Assembly: GCA_030432815.1 (NCBI GenBank)
Contig: JAUILB010000009.1
Span: 1 to 22,825 of the forward strand
Direction: 5' to 3'
Source: Alphaproteobacteria bacterium
Lineage (GTDB): Bacteria; Pseudomonadota; Alphaproteobacteria; Sphingomonadales; Emcibacteraceae
Length of the DNA: 22,825 nucleotides
Shown in pieces: positions 6,941-14,777 of this stretch. Position numbers and translations under genes: made by a program. Position 1 is the stretch's first letter. Every line of letters begins with the position of its first letter. The notes under the pieces were generated by a model, which had not been told where the DNA came from, made no database searches, and saw nothing but the letters and a program-made list of their open reading frames with translations.

Positions 6941-6954
6941 TTGATATAAATCAA
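6941..6954. promoter_or_regulatory. FNR/FixK-type box in the tldD/coxB divergent region
   Basis: TTGATATAAATCAA matches the FNR/Anr/FixK consensus TTGAT-N4-ATCAA at every defined position. It lies 187 bp before coxB and about 150 bp from the tldD start. Relative to the sigma70-like promoter at 6990-7017 its centre would be near -76. Another TSS near 6990 would put it near the class II activating position. Oxygen control of the oxidase operon is the natural inference; the direction of control is not readable. Confidence 0.7.
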
Positions 6955-6989
6955 TCGAAATAAAATTCTATTTTTTTGCATATGTAGTC

Positions 6990-7017
6990 TTGAGCTCGGT
7001 CAAATTTCTGGTATAAA
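6990..7017 (+). promoter_or_regulatory. Putative coxB operon promoter
   Basis: TTGAGC (6990-6995) and TATAAA (7012-7017) are 16 bp apart and would give a leader of about 115 nt before coxB. The rest of the 349-bp tldD/coxB intergenic region (6792-7140) holds the FNR-type box, the AAGGGG ribosome site of coxB and no other gene. Confidence 0.45.
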
Positions 7018-7140
7018 CTCACCCGAAGGTCGTTTAATGTGGAGAAGGGGGCGTTCTTATTTAAACATAAGGGTGTTATTCTTCCTGCATCAATTACGGC
7101 ATAAACGTTCATATCCGTATTTTAAGGGGTACATTAGAAC

Positions 7141-8007
7141 ATGGTGTTCAAGAAAACATTTTTGATGATCGCTGCATTTGTAGCATCATACTTTACTGTG
7201 GCGATAGCGGTGGCGCAGGATCAGGTGCCGGGTTTACATTACGCCGAACCAGGGCAACTAGGGTTTATGCAAGCAGCGTCACCCATCATGGAAGAAACTA
7301 TCGCATTTCATAATTTATTAATGTGGATTATTACAGCGATAACAATTTTTGTGACGTTGATCATGGTTTATATTATGGTCAAGTTTAATGCCAAAGCAAA
7401 TCCCGTCCCTTCCAAAACTACCCATAATACAATGTTGGAAATTGTCTGGACAGTTGTACCGGTCATTATTTTGGTGGTTATCGCTGTACCGTCATTCAGA
7501 CTTCTTTATAATCAGGATGTAATCCCGGAAGCTGATGTAACAGTCAAGGCGATAGGCAATCAATGGTATTGGTCATATGAATATCCGGATCATCCGGACA
7601 TTATATTTGATGCAAATATACTGAGTGATGAAGATGCTGTAGCGGCCGGACATCCCCGCTTGCTAGGTACCGATGAACGTGTTGTAGTACCGGTCAATAA
7701 AGTTATTCGCGTACAGGTAACTGCAAATGACGTGATACATGCATGGACCATTCCTGCCTTTGGTGCTAAGATTGATGCCGTTCCCGGTGTTCTTAACGAA
7801 ACCTGGTTTAAGGCAACAAAACCAGGTCTTTATTACGGACAATGTTCAGAACTATGCGGTATTAATCACGGCTTTATGCCGATTATGGTTGAAGTTGTTT
7901 CAGAAGCCGAATATGAAGCTTGGCTAATTGAAGCAGCAGAAAGATTTGCATCTAATGATGCACCGCGCGGCACGCAGTTTGCCTCTGCACAAAGCATAAC
8001 AGAATAA
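7141..8007 (+). CDS. coxB: Cytochrome c oxidase subunit II (aa3-type)
   Basis: Subunit II takes electrons from cytochrome c through its binuclear CuA centre and passes them to heme a in subunit I. The 288 residues begin with a signal peptide (about 1-25, ending AIAVAQ), followed by two transmembrane helices (roughly 55-80 and 98-120). A periplasmic cupredoxin domain follows. The aromatic electron-entry segment QWYWSYEYP is present, as are all CuA ligands: His200 (DVIHAW), Cys235 and Cys239 (CSELCG), Glu237, His243 and Met246 (NHGFM). An AAGGGG ribosome site precedes the ATG. It is the first gene of the operon, behind a long leader with an FNR-type box upstream; coxA follows after 15 nt. Confidence 0.97.
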   Translation: MVFKKTFLMIAAFVASYFTVAIAVAQDQVPGLHYAEPGQLGFMQAASPIMEETIAFHNLLMWIITAITIFVTLIMVYIMVKFNAKANPVPSKTTHNTMLEIVWTVVPVIILVVIAVPSFRLLYNQDVIPEADVTVKAIGNQWYWSYEYPDHPDIIFDANILSDEDAVAAGHPRLLGTDERVVVPVNKVIRVQVTANDVIHAWTIPAFGAKIDAVPGVLNETWFKATKPGLYYGQCSELCGINHGFMPIMVEVVSEAEYEAWLIEAAERFASNDAPRGTQFASAQSITE

Positions 8008-8022
8008 TTGGAGAAACCGAAA

Positions 8023-9654
8023 ATGAGTTACGGTGAACACGCTGAAGGTCATGACGACCACCACAATCCAACCGGATGGCGTCGTTGGTTGCTTTCTACC
8101 AACCATAAAGATATTGGAACACTTTATCTGATATTTGCGATTGTTTCTGGTCTTATAGGCGGGATATTCTCCGGTCTGATGCGCGCGGAATTAATGTATC
8201 CTGGAATGGAATTCCTGCCTATGCTAAAAGGCGGTGATGTCACAGCGGCATATCATTATTTTAATGTACTGATTACAGCTCACGGACTGATCATGGTTTT
8301 CTTCATGGTTATGCCTGCGCTTATCGGTGGGTTCGGAAACTGGTTCGTGCCGATCATGATTGGCGCGCCGGATATGGCCTTCCCACGGATGAATAATATT
8401 TCATTCTGGTTGCTTCCTGTTGCGCTGGGGTTATTGGTGCTTTCCACAATGTTTGAAGGGCCTCCTGGTCAATCAGGTGTTGGTGGCGGATGGACGGTTT
8501 ATGCACCGCTTTCGACATCTGGTCAGCCGGGACCTGCAATGGATCTTGCAATCTTCTCGCTTCATGTGGCGGGTGCCTCATCAATCCTTGGGGCTATTAA
8601 CTTTATCTGTACGATCTTTAATATGCGTGCACCGGGCATGACACTTCATAAAATGCCGCTATTTGTGTGGTCTGTTCTCGTGACAGTGTTCCTGCTTCTT
8701 CTTGCGCTTCCTGTTCTTGCGGGTGCTATTACGATGTTGCTTACTGACCGGAACTTCGGCACAGCCTTCTTTGATGCCTCCGGCGGTGGTGATCCGGTTC
8801 TTTATCAGCATTTGTTCTGGTTCTTTGGTCATCCGGAAGTGTATATTTTGATCCTGCCAGGTTTTGGTATCATCAGTCATGTTGTATCGACCTTCTCTAA
8901 TAAGCCGATTTTCGGTTACCTTGGGATGGCATATGCGATGGTGGCTATTGGTGTGGTCGGCTTTATCGTATGGGCCCACCATATGTTCACTGTTGGCATG
9001 GATGTTGACACAAAAGCCTACTTTACGGCGGCAACCATGGTTATTGCGGTTCCTACCGGAATTAAAATTTTCTCATGGCTTGGAACCATGTGGGGCGGGT
9101 CAATACGCTTTGAAACTCCAATGTTGTTTGCGCTTGGTATGATTTTCCTTTTCACCATAGGTGGTGTAACGGGGGTTGTGCTTGCCAACGCAGGTGTGGA
9201 TACATCAATGCATGACACATATTATGTTGTTGCCCACTTCCATTATACGATGTCTATGGGTGCACTATTCTCTATTTATGCCGGCTGGTATTATTGGATT
9301 GGTAAAATGAGCGGCAAGCAATACCCGCAGCTTTTATCTAAACTGCATTTCTGGTTTACATTTGTTGGTGTGAATATGATTTTCTTCCCGCAGCATTTCC
9401 TTGGACTTGCAGGAATGCCACGCCGTATTCCGGATTATCCAGATGCCTATGCACAGTGGAACTTCTGGTCATCTGTTGGTTACGGCGTAATGGCTGTAGG
9501 ACTTGTATGTTTCCTTATCGGACTGTTTGTAACACTTCGTTCCAAACAGCGTGTAGGGGATAACCAGTGGGGCGAAGCGGCGACAACGCTTGAGTGGACG
9601 CTATCTTCACCACCACCATTCCATCAGTTCAATGAACTGCCACGGATTAAATAA
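8023..9654 (+). CDS. coxA: Cytochrome c oxidase subunit I (type A1 heme-copper oxidase)
   Basis: The catalytic subunit, 543 residues and twelve helices, reduces O2 at heme a3-CuB and pumps protons. I place the start at ATG 8023 (MSYGEHAEGH), which has GGAG 9 nt upstream; an earlier in-frame TTG at 8008 abuts the coxB stop. Diagnostic sites are TAHGLIMVFF (heme a ligand), GHPEVY with His270, Glu272 and cross-linked Tyr274 (the Glu and Tyr define type A1), HHMFTVGMD (two CuB histidines) and VAHFHYTMSMG (heme ligands). The D-channel region GNWFVPIMIGAPDMAFPRMNN is also conserved. It is co-transcribed with coxB; a small hairpin separates it from ctaB. Confidence 0.98.
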   Translation: MSYGEHAEGHDDHHNPTGWRRWLLSTNHKDIGTLYLIFAIVSGLIGGIFSGLMRAELMYPGMEFLPMLKGGDVTAAYHYFNVLITAHGLIMVFFMVMPALIGGFGNWFVPIMIGAPDMAFPRMNNISFWLLPVALGLLVLSTMFEGPPGQSGVGGGWTVYAPLSTSGQPGPAMDLAIFSLHVAGASSILGAINFICTIFNMRAPGMTLHKMPLFVWSVLVTVFLLLLALPVLAGAITMLLTDRNFGTAFFDASGGGDPVLYQHLFWFFGHPEVYILILPGFGIISHVVSTFSNKPIFGYLGMAYAMVAIGVVGFIVWAHHMFTVGMDVDTKAYFTAATMVIAVPTGIKIFSWLGTMWGGSIRFETPMLFALGMIFLFTIGGVTGVVLANAGVDTSMHDTYYVVAHFHYTMSMGALFSIYAGWYYWIGKMSGKQYPQLLSKLHFWFTFVGVNMIFFPQHFLGLAGMPRRIPDYPDAYAQWNFWSSVGYGVMAVGLVCFLIGLFVTLRSKQRVGDNQWGEAATTLEWTLSSPPPFHQFNELPRIK

Positions 9655-9663
9655 TTATATTGT

Positions 9664-9684
9664 TGCCGGGCATATAGCCCGGCA
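9664..9684 (+). terminator. GC-rich hairpin between coxA and ctaB
   Basis: TGCCGGGC, loop ATATA, GCCCGGCA form an 8-bp perfect stem 10 nt after the coxA stop. It is followed by GTTCTTAATTT rather than a clean U run, so a partial terminator or an mRNA-stabilising hairpin is more likely than a full stop. It could make subunit transcripts more abundant than those of the assembly genes. Confidence 0.5.
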
Positions 9685-9715
9685 GTTCTTAATTTGGTGT
9701 TTAAAGTAAAATAAC

Positions 9716-10639
9716 ATGGACATTACATCTTCAGATCATGAGTTAAATGATTATTACCTGCCAAGTGCGGGTGATTATTTCAGTTTGCTTAAACCACGTG
9801 TGATGTCACTCGTCATTTTTACAGCACTGATTGGATTACTGGTTGCGCCGGGAACAATTCATCCGGTTATTGGCTTTACTGCAATATTGTGTATTGCGGT
9901 TGCTGCGGGTGCGGCTGGTTGCCTTAATATGTGGTACGAGGCAGATATCGATGCCAAAATGAAACGCACGGCAGGCCGACCAATTCCCGCCGGAAAAATT
10001 GATCGTGAATCTGCGCTTCATTTTGGGGTAGCACTTTCTGTAGCATCAGTTCTGATTATGGGATTAATGGTCAATGTTATTTCAGCATTGCTTCTTGCCA
10101 CGACCATCCTGTTTTATGTTGTTGTTTATACAATCTGGCTAAAACGTCGCACTCCGCAAAATATTGTTATCGGTGGAGCGGCAGGTGCATTTCCGCCGAT
10201 GGTTGCCTGGGCGGCCGTGACCGGCGATGTGAGCTTGGGCAGCATTGTGCTGTTTTTAATTATTTTTATGTGGACCCCGCCTCATTTCTGGGCTCTTTCG
10301 TTATTTGCCTGTAAAGATTATGCCAAGGCCGGGGTTCCGATGCTTCCGGTTGTAAGTGGGGAAAGCTATACTAAGAAACAGATTATGCTCTATACTTTGC
10401 TTATGGTGCCTGTAACGATACTTCCATGGTATCTTGGCTTTGCAGGTTTAACCTATGGCATTACGGCCTCTATCCTTGGTGGGATGTTTATCTGGTTATC
10501 GTACGCCTTATTAAGTGAGAAACAGTCTGTTGAAAAAAATAATACTGGTGCAAAACGTGTATTTTTATTTTCAATATTTTATCTGTTTGCATTGTTTGCG
10601 ATGCTCGGTATTGAAAATTTAGTTGGAAGGTTGCTTTAA
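9716..10639 (+). CDS. ctaB: Protoheme IX farnesyltransferase (heme O synthase)
   Basis: A UbiA-superfamily inner-membrane prenyltransferase that adds farnesyl to heme b, making heme O, the precursor of heme A for the oxidase encoded beside it. The 307 residues contain about nine hydrophobic helices. The first aspartate-rich motif is at about 71-84 (NMWYEADIDAKMKRT), followed by AGRPIPAG. A second conserved block reads WTPPHFWALSLFACKDYAKAGVPMLPVV. The ATG at 9716 has no strong ribosome site. coxF begins at the very next base after its stop codon, so the two are probably translationally coupled. Confidence 0.96.
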   Translation: MDITSSDHELNDYYLPSAGDYFSLLKPRVMSLVIFTALIGLLVAPGTIHPVIGFTAILCIAVAAGAAGCLNMWYEADIDAKMKRTAGRPIPAGKIDRESALHFGVALSVASVLIMGLMVNVISALLLATTILFYVVVYTIWLKRRTPQNIVIGGAAGAFPPMVAWAAVTGDVSLGSIVLFLIIFMWTPPHFWALSLFACKDYAKAGVPMLPVVSGESYTKKQIMLYTLLMVPVTILPWYLGFAGLTYGITASILGGMFIWLSYALLSEKQSVEKNNTGAKRVFLFSIFYLFALFAMLGIENLVGRLL

Positions 10640-10759
10640 ATGCCGTTACATGAAGAACATAAAAAACGTGCCGGTCGCAATTACACGCTTGCTTTGATAC
10701 TTGGTGGTCTTGTTGTGCTTTTCTTTGTAATTACGCTTGTAAAGCTAGAGGTTATTTAA
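10640..10759 (+). CDS. coxF: Small membrane protein CoxF-like, cytochrome oxidase-associated
   Basis: A 39-residue frame that starts directly after the ctaB stop and ends 4 nt before ctaG. It reads MPLHEEHKKRAGRNYT, followed by one hydrophobic helix (about 17-34: LALILGGLVVLFFVITLV) and KLEVI. A charged N-terminus followed by a single transmembrane helix, placed between ctaB and ctaG, is the pattern of the tiny CoxF protein in alphaproteobacterial oxidase operons. GAAGG at the end of ctaB can serve as ribosome site. Its role, presumably in assembly or stability of the oxidase, is not established by the sequence. Confidence 0.8.
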   Translation: MPLHEEHKKRAGRNYTLALILGGLVVLFFVITLVKLEVI

Positions 10760-10763
10760 AAAT

Positions 10764-11330
10764 ATGGATAATCATATGCCACAGACTCCAAATCATTCAA
10801 AAACGCTGCTAATGGCACTTGGGATTGTCTTCTCGATGGCGGTGCTCGTTGCTGCATCGGTTCCATTATATCAGATGTTTTGTCAGGTTACAGGTATTGG
10901 CGGGACAACCAAAACAGCAGAATATGCCCCTGATGCCAGTATGATAAAGGATCGGGAAATCACCGTATTGTTCAATGCGGATATTAATGGTGACCTGCCA
11001 TGGTATTTCAAACCAGTTCAGCGCAAAGTCAAAGTACGTATTGGTGAAGAAGCACTGATTTTTTATAAAGCTGTTAACGAAAGTGACAAGCCGGTCACGG
11101 GTGTTGCCACTTTCAATGTTACACCGTTTAAAACGGCATATTATTTTAACAAGGTTGAGTGTTTCTGCTTTACTGAGCAAACATTACAGCCAGGAGAAGA
11201 AGTTGATATGGCGGTAAGCTTCTATATTGATCCCGAATTCGTTGAAGACGAAGATGTGGATGAAATTAAAGAACTTACACTTTCATATACATTCTTCCCG
11301 TCAGATGATTACAACAAACAATTTGAATAG
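10764..11330 (+). CDS. ctaG: Cytochrome c oxidase assembly protein CtaG/Cox11
   Basis: The copper chaperone that delivers Cu to the CuB site of subunit I. It has 188 residues with one N-terminal transmembrane helix (about 14-33: LLMALGIVFSMAVLVAASVP) and a periplasmic Ig-like domain. Family markers are PLYQMFCQVTGIGGTT, the copper-binding CFCF (Cys133, Cys135) within NKVECFCFTEQTL, and LTLSYTFF near the end. The Cys in YQMFCQ just after the membrane helix is also conserved. An alternative ATG at codon 5 (10776) is possible. It lies between coxF and coxC in the oxidase operon. Confidence 0.97.
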   Translation: MDNHMPQTPNHSKTLLMALGIVFSMAVLVAASVPLYQMFCQVTGIGGTTKTAEYAPDASMIKDREITVLFNADINGDLPWYFKPVQRKVKVRIGEEALIFYKAVNESDKPVTGVATFNVTPFKTAYYFNKVECFCFTEQTLQPGEEVDMAVSFYIDPEFVEDEDVDEIKELTLSYTFFPSDDYNKQFE

Positions 11331-11348
11331 ATATATAAGGAATATTTT

Positions 11349-12206
11349 ATGTCAGATTCGCACGCACCTAATCATAATTATCACCTCGTAGATCCAAGCC
11401 ACTGGCCTATTTTTTGCTCAGCGGCGGCATTTATGCTGTTTTTCGGTGGTGTTTTATACATGCATGAAATTCCGCTGATCTCATTTACCGAAATGGTAGA
11501 TGGAGCAGAAGAAACACGCGTGGTCATTGGTCATTCTGCGCTAGTTATTGTGGGCGCGTTACTTACCATATTCGGCGCTTACAGCTGGTGGGGTGATGTG
11601 ATCCGTGAAGGTGAACATGAAGGGTACCATAAACCGATCGTACAACTTGGTCTTCGCTATGGTATGTTCCTGTTTATTATTTCAGAAGTTATGTTCTTTC
11701 TGGCATGGTTCTGGGCATTTTTTAATGCAAGTGTATTTCCGACTGAAGCCATCAATTTTGTGTGGCCACCTGAGGGGGTAGAAGTACTTGACCCATGGCA
11801 TCTGCCACTTGTGAACACATTAGTGCTTCTTCTATCCGGTTGTACTGTTACATGGGCGCATCATTCGCTTGTTGAAGGCGACCGTAAAATGTTCAAACAA
11901 ATGCTTCTATATACGATCCTTCTTGGTGCATTCTTTACCGCTATCCAGGCATATGAATATAGTCACGCAACATTTGGTTTTACCGATGGTATCTATAGTT
12001 CGACATTCTATATGGCAACCGGTTTCCACGGCTTTCATGTGTTGATTGGTACCATATTCCTGACTGTTAACTTGCTCCGTGCTTATGCGGGTCACTTTAA
12101 ACCGGATCATCATTTTGGTTTTGAGGCTGCAGCATGGTACTGGCATTTTGTTGACGTTGTGTGGCTGGTTCTGTTTTTCTGTATTTATGTCGGGATAACA
12201 GGCTAA
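11349..12206 (+). CDS. coxC: Cytochrome c oxidase subunit III
   Basis: The third core subunit: a 285-residue, seven-helix membrane protein that stabilises proton uptake and binds lipids beside subunit I. The N-terminus NYHLVDPSHWPIFCSAAAFM and the segment LRYGMFLFIISEVMFFLAWFW, with its conserved membrane glutamate, are characteristic. So are GFHGFHVLIGTIFL and the C-terminal AAAWYWHFVDVVWLVLFFCIYV. An AAGGA ribosome site lies 7-8 nt before the ATG. DUF983 follows 5 nt after its stop. Confidence 0.97.
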   Translation: MSDSHAPNHNYHLVDPSHWPIFCSAAAFMLFFGGVLYMHEIPLISFTEMVDGAEETRVVIGHSALVIVGALLTIFGAYSWWGDVIREGEHEGYHKPIVQLGLRYGMFLFIISEVMFFLAWFWAFFNASVFPTEAINFVWPPEGVEVLDPWHLPLVNTLVLLLSGCTVTWAHHSLVEGDRKMFKQMLLYTILLGAFFTAIQAYEYSHATFGFTDGIYSSTFYMATGFHGFHVLIGTIFLTVNLLRAYAGHFKPDHHFGFEAAAWYWHFVDVVWLVLFFCIYVGITG

Positions 12207-12211
12207 AACCT

Positions 12212-12592
12212 TTGACAGAATCTGAAAATTATGACACCCCAGTTTCGCCGATAAAAGCGGGACTGGGGTGTTCCTGTCCACGGTGTGGTAAAGGAAAATT
12301 ATTTAAGGGGTTTCTTGATTTCGCTGATAAATGCGATAGTTGCGGGCTCGACTATTCTGAATTTGATACAGGCGATGGTCCGGCGGTGTTTATCATTCTG
12401 ATAATGGGATTCATTGTTGTGGGGTTAGCACTTGTCGTTGAAGTTAATTTCCAACCGCCGCTTTGGCTTCATGCACTCATATGGGGCCCATTAATACTTG
12501 GCGGTTCGCTGCTAATGCTAAGACCGATGAAAGGAGGTCTTATTGCCATGCAGTATTTATATAAAGCGCGCGAAGGAAAACTGGACGAATAA
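12212..12592 (+). CDS. DUF983 family membrane protein with zinc-ribbon motif
   Basis: A protein of 126 residues if started at the TTG at 12212, just after the coxC stop with AGG about 9 nt upstream. The frame stays open further upstream, but only inside coxC. Residues 20-45 hold CPRCGKGKLFKGFL and CDSCGLDYS, two CxxC pairs forming a probable zinc ribbon. DTGDGPAVFIILIMGFIVV and a second hydrophobic segment (LWLHALIWGPLILGGSLLML) form two membrane helices, followed by RPMKGGLIAMQY. The family regularly sits between coxC and SURF1 in alphaproteobacteria, so a part in oxidase biogenesis is likely, but its function is unknown. Only 2 nt separate it from SURF1. Confidence 0.9.
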   Translation: MTESENYDTPVSPIKAGLGCSCPRCGKGKLFKGFLDFADKCDSCGLDYSEFDTGDGPAVFIILIMGFIVVGLALVVEVNFQPPLWLHALIWGPLILGGSLLMLRPMKGGLIAMQYLYKAREGKLDE

Positions 12593-12594
12593 TT

Positions 12595-13311
12595 ATGACA
12601 AAATACAGTTTTAAGCCAAGATTTTGGCCTACGGTCTTCACGGGTGTGATGCTTGTATGTCTGCTTGCACTGGGGTTTTGGCAAATGCACCGTCTTGAAT
12701 GGAAATTGGGGTTGATTGCACAGATCGAAGAACGTGCCTTTATGGAACCGATTTCCCTCCCCACGGATAATAGAGATCCTGATCTGCTTGAATATCAGTC
12801 CGTTGTTGTAAACGGTACATTTCTTAATGATAAAGAAATGACCAGATATAGCGTTGGCCCCAACGGTGAGCCTGGCTATGATCTTTACACACCGTTTGTT
12901 TCAGGTGATGGCTATACGATAATAATAAACAGAGGCTGGGTACCGGAAGCATTGAAAAGTCAGGATGAACGGCGACAGACCCTTGAAACAGATAAAGTTA
13001 CGGTTAAAGGACTTCTCAGAAAACCCGAAAGCAAATTATGGTACGGCCCTGAAAATGAACCAACAAATAACAACTGGTATTATAATGATTTGACGGCAAT
13101 GGCTGCGGCTCAAAATATATCCAATGTTTATCCGATGTATCTATTCGCGGCCAAAGAAGGCGGCGACCTAAATCTCCCAATTGCCGGAAGAACAGAAATA
13201 AATATTGTTAATAATCATCTGGATTATGTTCTCACATGGTTTGGACTGGCGATTGTACTGGTGGTTATTTATGTTATCGCCCATCTTAAAAAGAACGAAG
13301 AGACAGTATAA
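12595..13311 (+). CDS. surf1: SURF1 family cytochrome oxidase biogenesis protein
   Basis: SURF1/Shy1 helps insert heme a into subunit I. The 238-residue protein has the family topology of two transmembrane helices (about 10-28 and 212-232) around a periplasmic domain. Signatures are LGFWQMHRLEWKLGLI after the first helix, RYSVGPNGEPGYDLYTPF, the INRGWVP block at residues 111-117, and NNHLDYVLTWFGLA before the second helix. The ATG is 2 nt after the DUF983 stop. It closes the oxidase operon; a 77-nt gap leads to thrC with no evident terminator. Confidence 0.95.
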   Translation: MTKYSFKPRFWPTVFTGVMLVCLLALGFWQMHRLEWKLGLIAQIEERAFMEPISLPTDNRDPDLLEYQSVVVNGTFLNDKEMTRYSVGPNGEPGYDLYTPFVSGDGYTIIINRGWVPEALKSQDERRQTLETDKVTVKGLLRKPESKLWYGPENEPTNNNWYYNDLTAMAAAQNISNVYPMYLFAAKEGGDLNLPIAGRTEINIVNNHLDYVLTWFGLAIVLVVIYVIAHLKKNEETV

Positions 13312-13388
13312 GAAACGCTTGCAAGTTGGCGGATTATCGCTAATGTCTGTTGCGAAAATTCAGGCGTTAGCCTTAAAGGACAGGAAAA

Positions 13389-14777
13389 GTGAAATACATC
13401 AGTACACGTGGTGAAGCACCAGTTTTAAACTTCGAAGAAGTATTGCTTACCGGACTAGCCAGAGACGGGGGATTATACCTTCCCGAATCATGGCCGACTT
13501 TTAATGCTGAGGAAATTCGGGCAATGCGGGGTATGAGCTACCAGCAAGTCGCCTTCAAAGTAATGTCACCTTATGTCTGTTCTGAAATTCCTGAAGATGA
13601 TTTCAAAGATCTTATAGAAAAAGCATATTCAAGTTTCCGTCATGATGCGATAGTACCTTTAAGCCAGATTGGGAGCAACGAATGGATATTGGAACTTTAT
13701 CATGGTCCTACGCTAGCGTTTAAGGATGTCGCTTTGCAGCTTCTTGGACGCCTTTTTAGTTATGTTTTAAACAAACGAAGAGAAAAAATAACGATCGTAG
13801 GGGCTACTTCCGGTGATACAGGTTCCGCAGCAATTGATTGTGTGCGCGGGAGCAAGAGCGCGGATATATTTATGCTTCATCCAAAAGGGCGTGTATCGGA
13901 TGTGCAGCGCCGCCAAATGACAACTGTCATTGAAGATAATGTGCATAATATTGCCCTTGAAGGCGATTTTGATAATTGTCAGGCACTGGTTAAAGCCTTG
14001 TTCAATGATCTTGAATTTCGTGACCAAATCAATCTTTCCGCCGTTAACAGTATTAACTGGGCACGGGTAATGGCGCAGATCGTATATTATTTTACGGCAG
14101 CATTGGCGCTTGGGGCACCGGATCGACGGGTGTCATTCAGTGTTCCGACTGGTAATTTCGGGGATGTCTATGCAGGCTATATTGCAAAACAAATGGGCCT
14201 TCCGATTGAACAACTTGTTGTTGCAACCAACGTGAATGATATTCTCTCTCGTACACTTTCAAGTGGTGAATATAAGGTGGGTGAAACCATTCCAACCATA
14301 AGCCCGAGTATGGATATACAGGTTTCCAGTAATTTTGAACGGCTTCTGTTTAATATTTATGATGGTGATGGCAGTGAAATTAGAAATTTGATGGAAAATC
14401 TTAAGCAAGCCGGTGTGTTCACCATTTCTGATGCACAGCTTACAAGAGCAAAAGAAACATTCACAGCCATGCGTGTTTCAGAAGAAGAAACAAAAAACAC
14501 AATAGCTGACGTTTTTAAAACGAGCGGTCATATGATTGACCCTCATACTGCCGTTGGTGTCTTTGCCGCGCGTAAGATTTGGCTTGATCATAAAATACCT
14601 ATGGTATCTTTAAGTACGGCACATCCTGCCAAGTTTCCGGAAGCTGTGAATGAAGTAACAGGAAAGCATCCTGAACTTCCTCCCCATATGGCCGACCTGT
14701 TTGAACGGGAAGAAAAATTTGACACTTTGGCTAATGATCTTGCTACGCTTAAAAGCTACATTCTGGAAAATATATGA
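13389..14777 (+). CDS. thrC: Threonine synthase
   Basis: A cytosolic PLP enzyme that converts O-phosphohomoserine to threonine. It has 462 residues, in the size range of the longer bacterial and fungal type. The start is a GTG at 13389 (GTG AAA TAC), preceded by AGGACAGG. The N-terminus KYISTRGEAP and the LARDGGLYLPE block are family markers. The PLP lysine is Lys112 in HGPTLAFKDVALQLLG, and the phosphate-binding loop is VGATSGDTGSAAI. SVPTGNFGDVYAGY and STAHPAKFPEAV also match. It lies just downstream of the oxidase operon and overlaps the M16 peptidase by ATGA, so those two are translationally coupled. Confidence 0.97.
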   Translation: MKYISTRGEAPVLNFEEVLLTGLARDGGLYLPESWPTFNAEEIRAMRGMSYQQVAFKVMSPYVCSEIPEDDFKDLIEKAYSSFRHDAIVPLSQIGSNEWILELYHGPTLAFKDVALQLLGRLFSYVLNKRREKITIVGATSGDTGSAAIDCVRGSKSADIFMLHPKGRVSDVQRRQMTTVIEDNVHNIALEGDFDNCQALVKALFNDLEFRDQINLSAVNSINWARVMAQIVYYFTAALALGAPDRRVSFSVPTGNFGDVYAGYIAKQMGLPIEQLVVATNVNDILSRTLSSGEYKVGETIPTISPSMDIQVSSNFERLLFNIYDGDGSEIRNLMENLKQAGVFTISDAQLTRAKETFTAMRVSEEETKNTIADVFKTSGHMIDPHTAVGVFAARKIWLDHKIPMVSLSTAHPAKFPEAVNEVTGKHPELPPHMADLFEREEKFDTLANDLATLKSYILENI

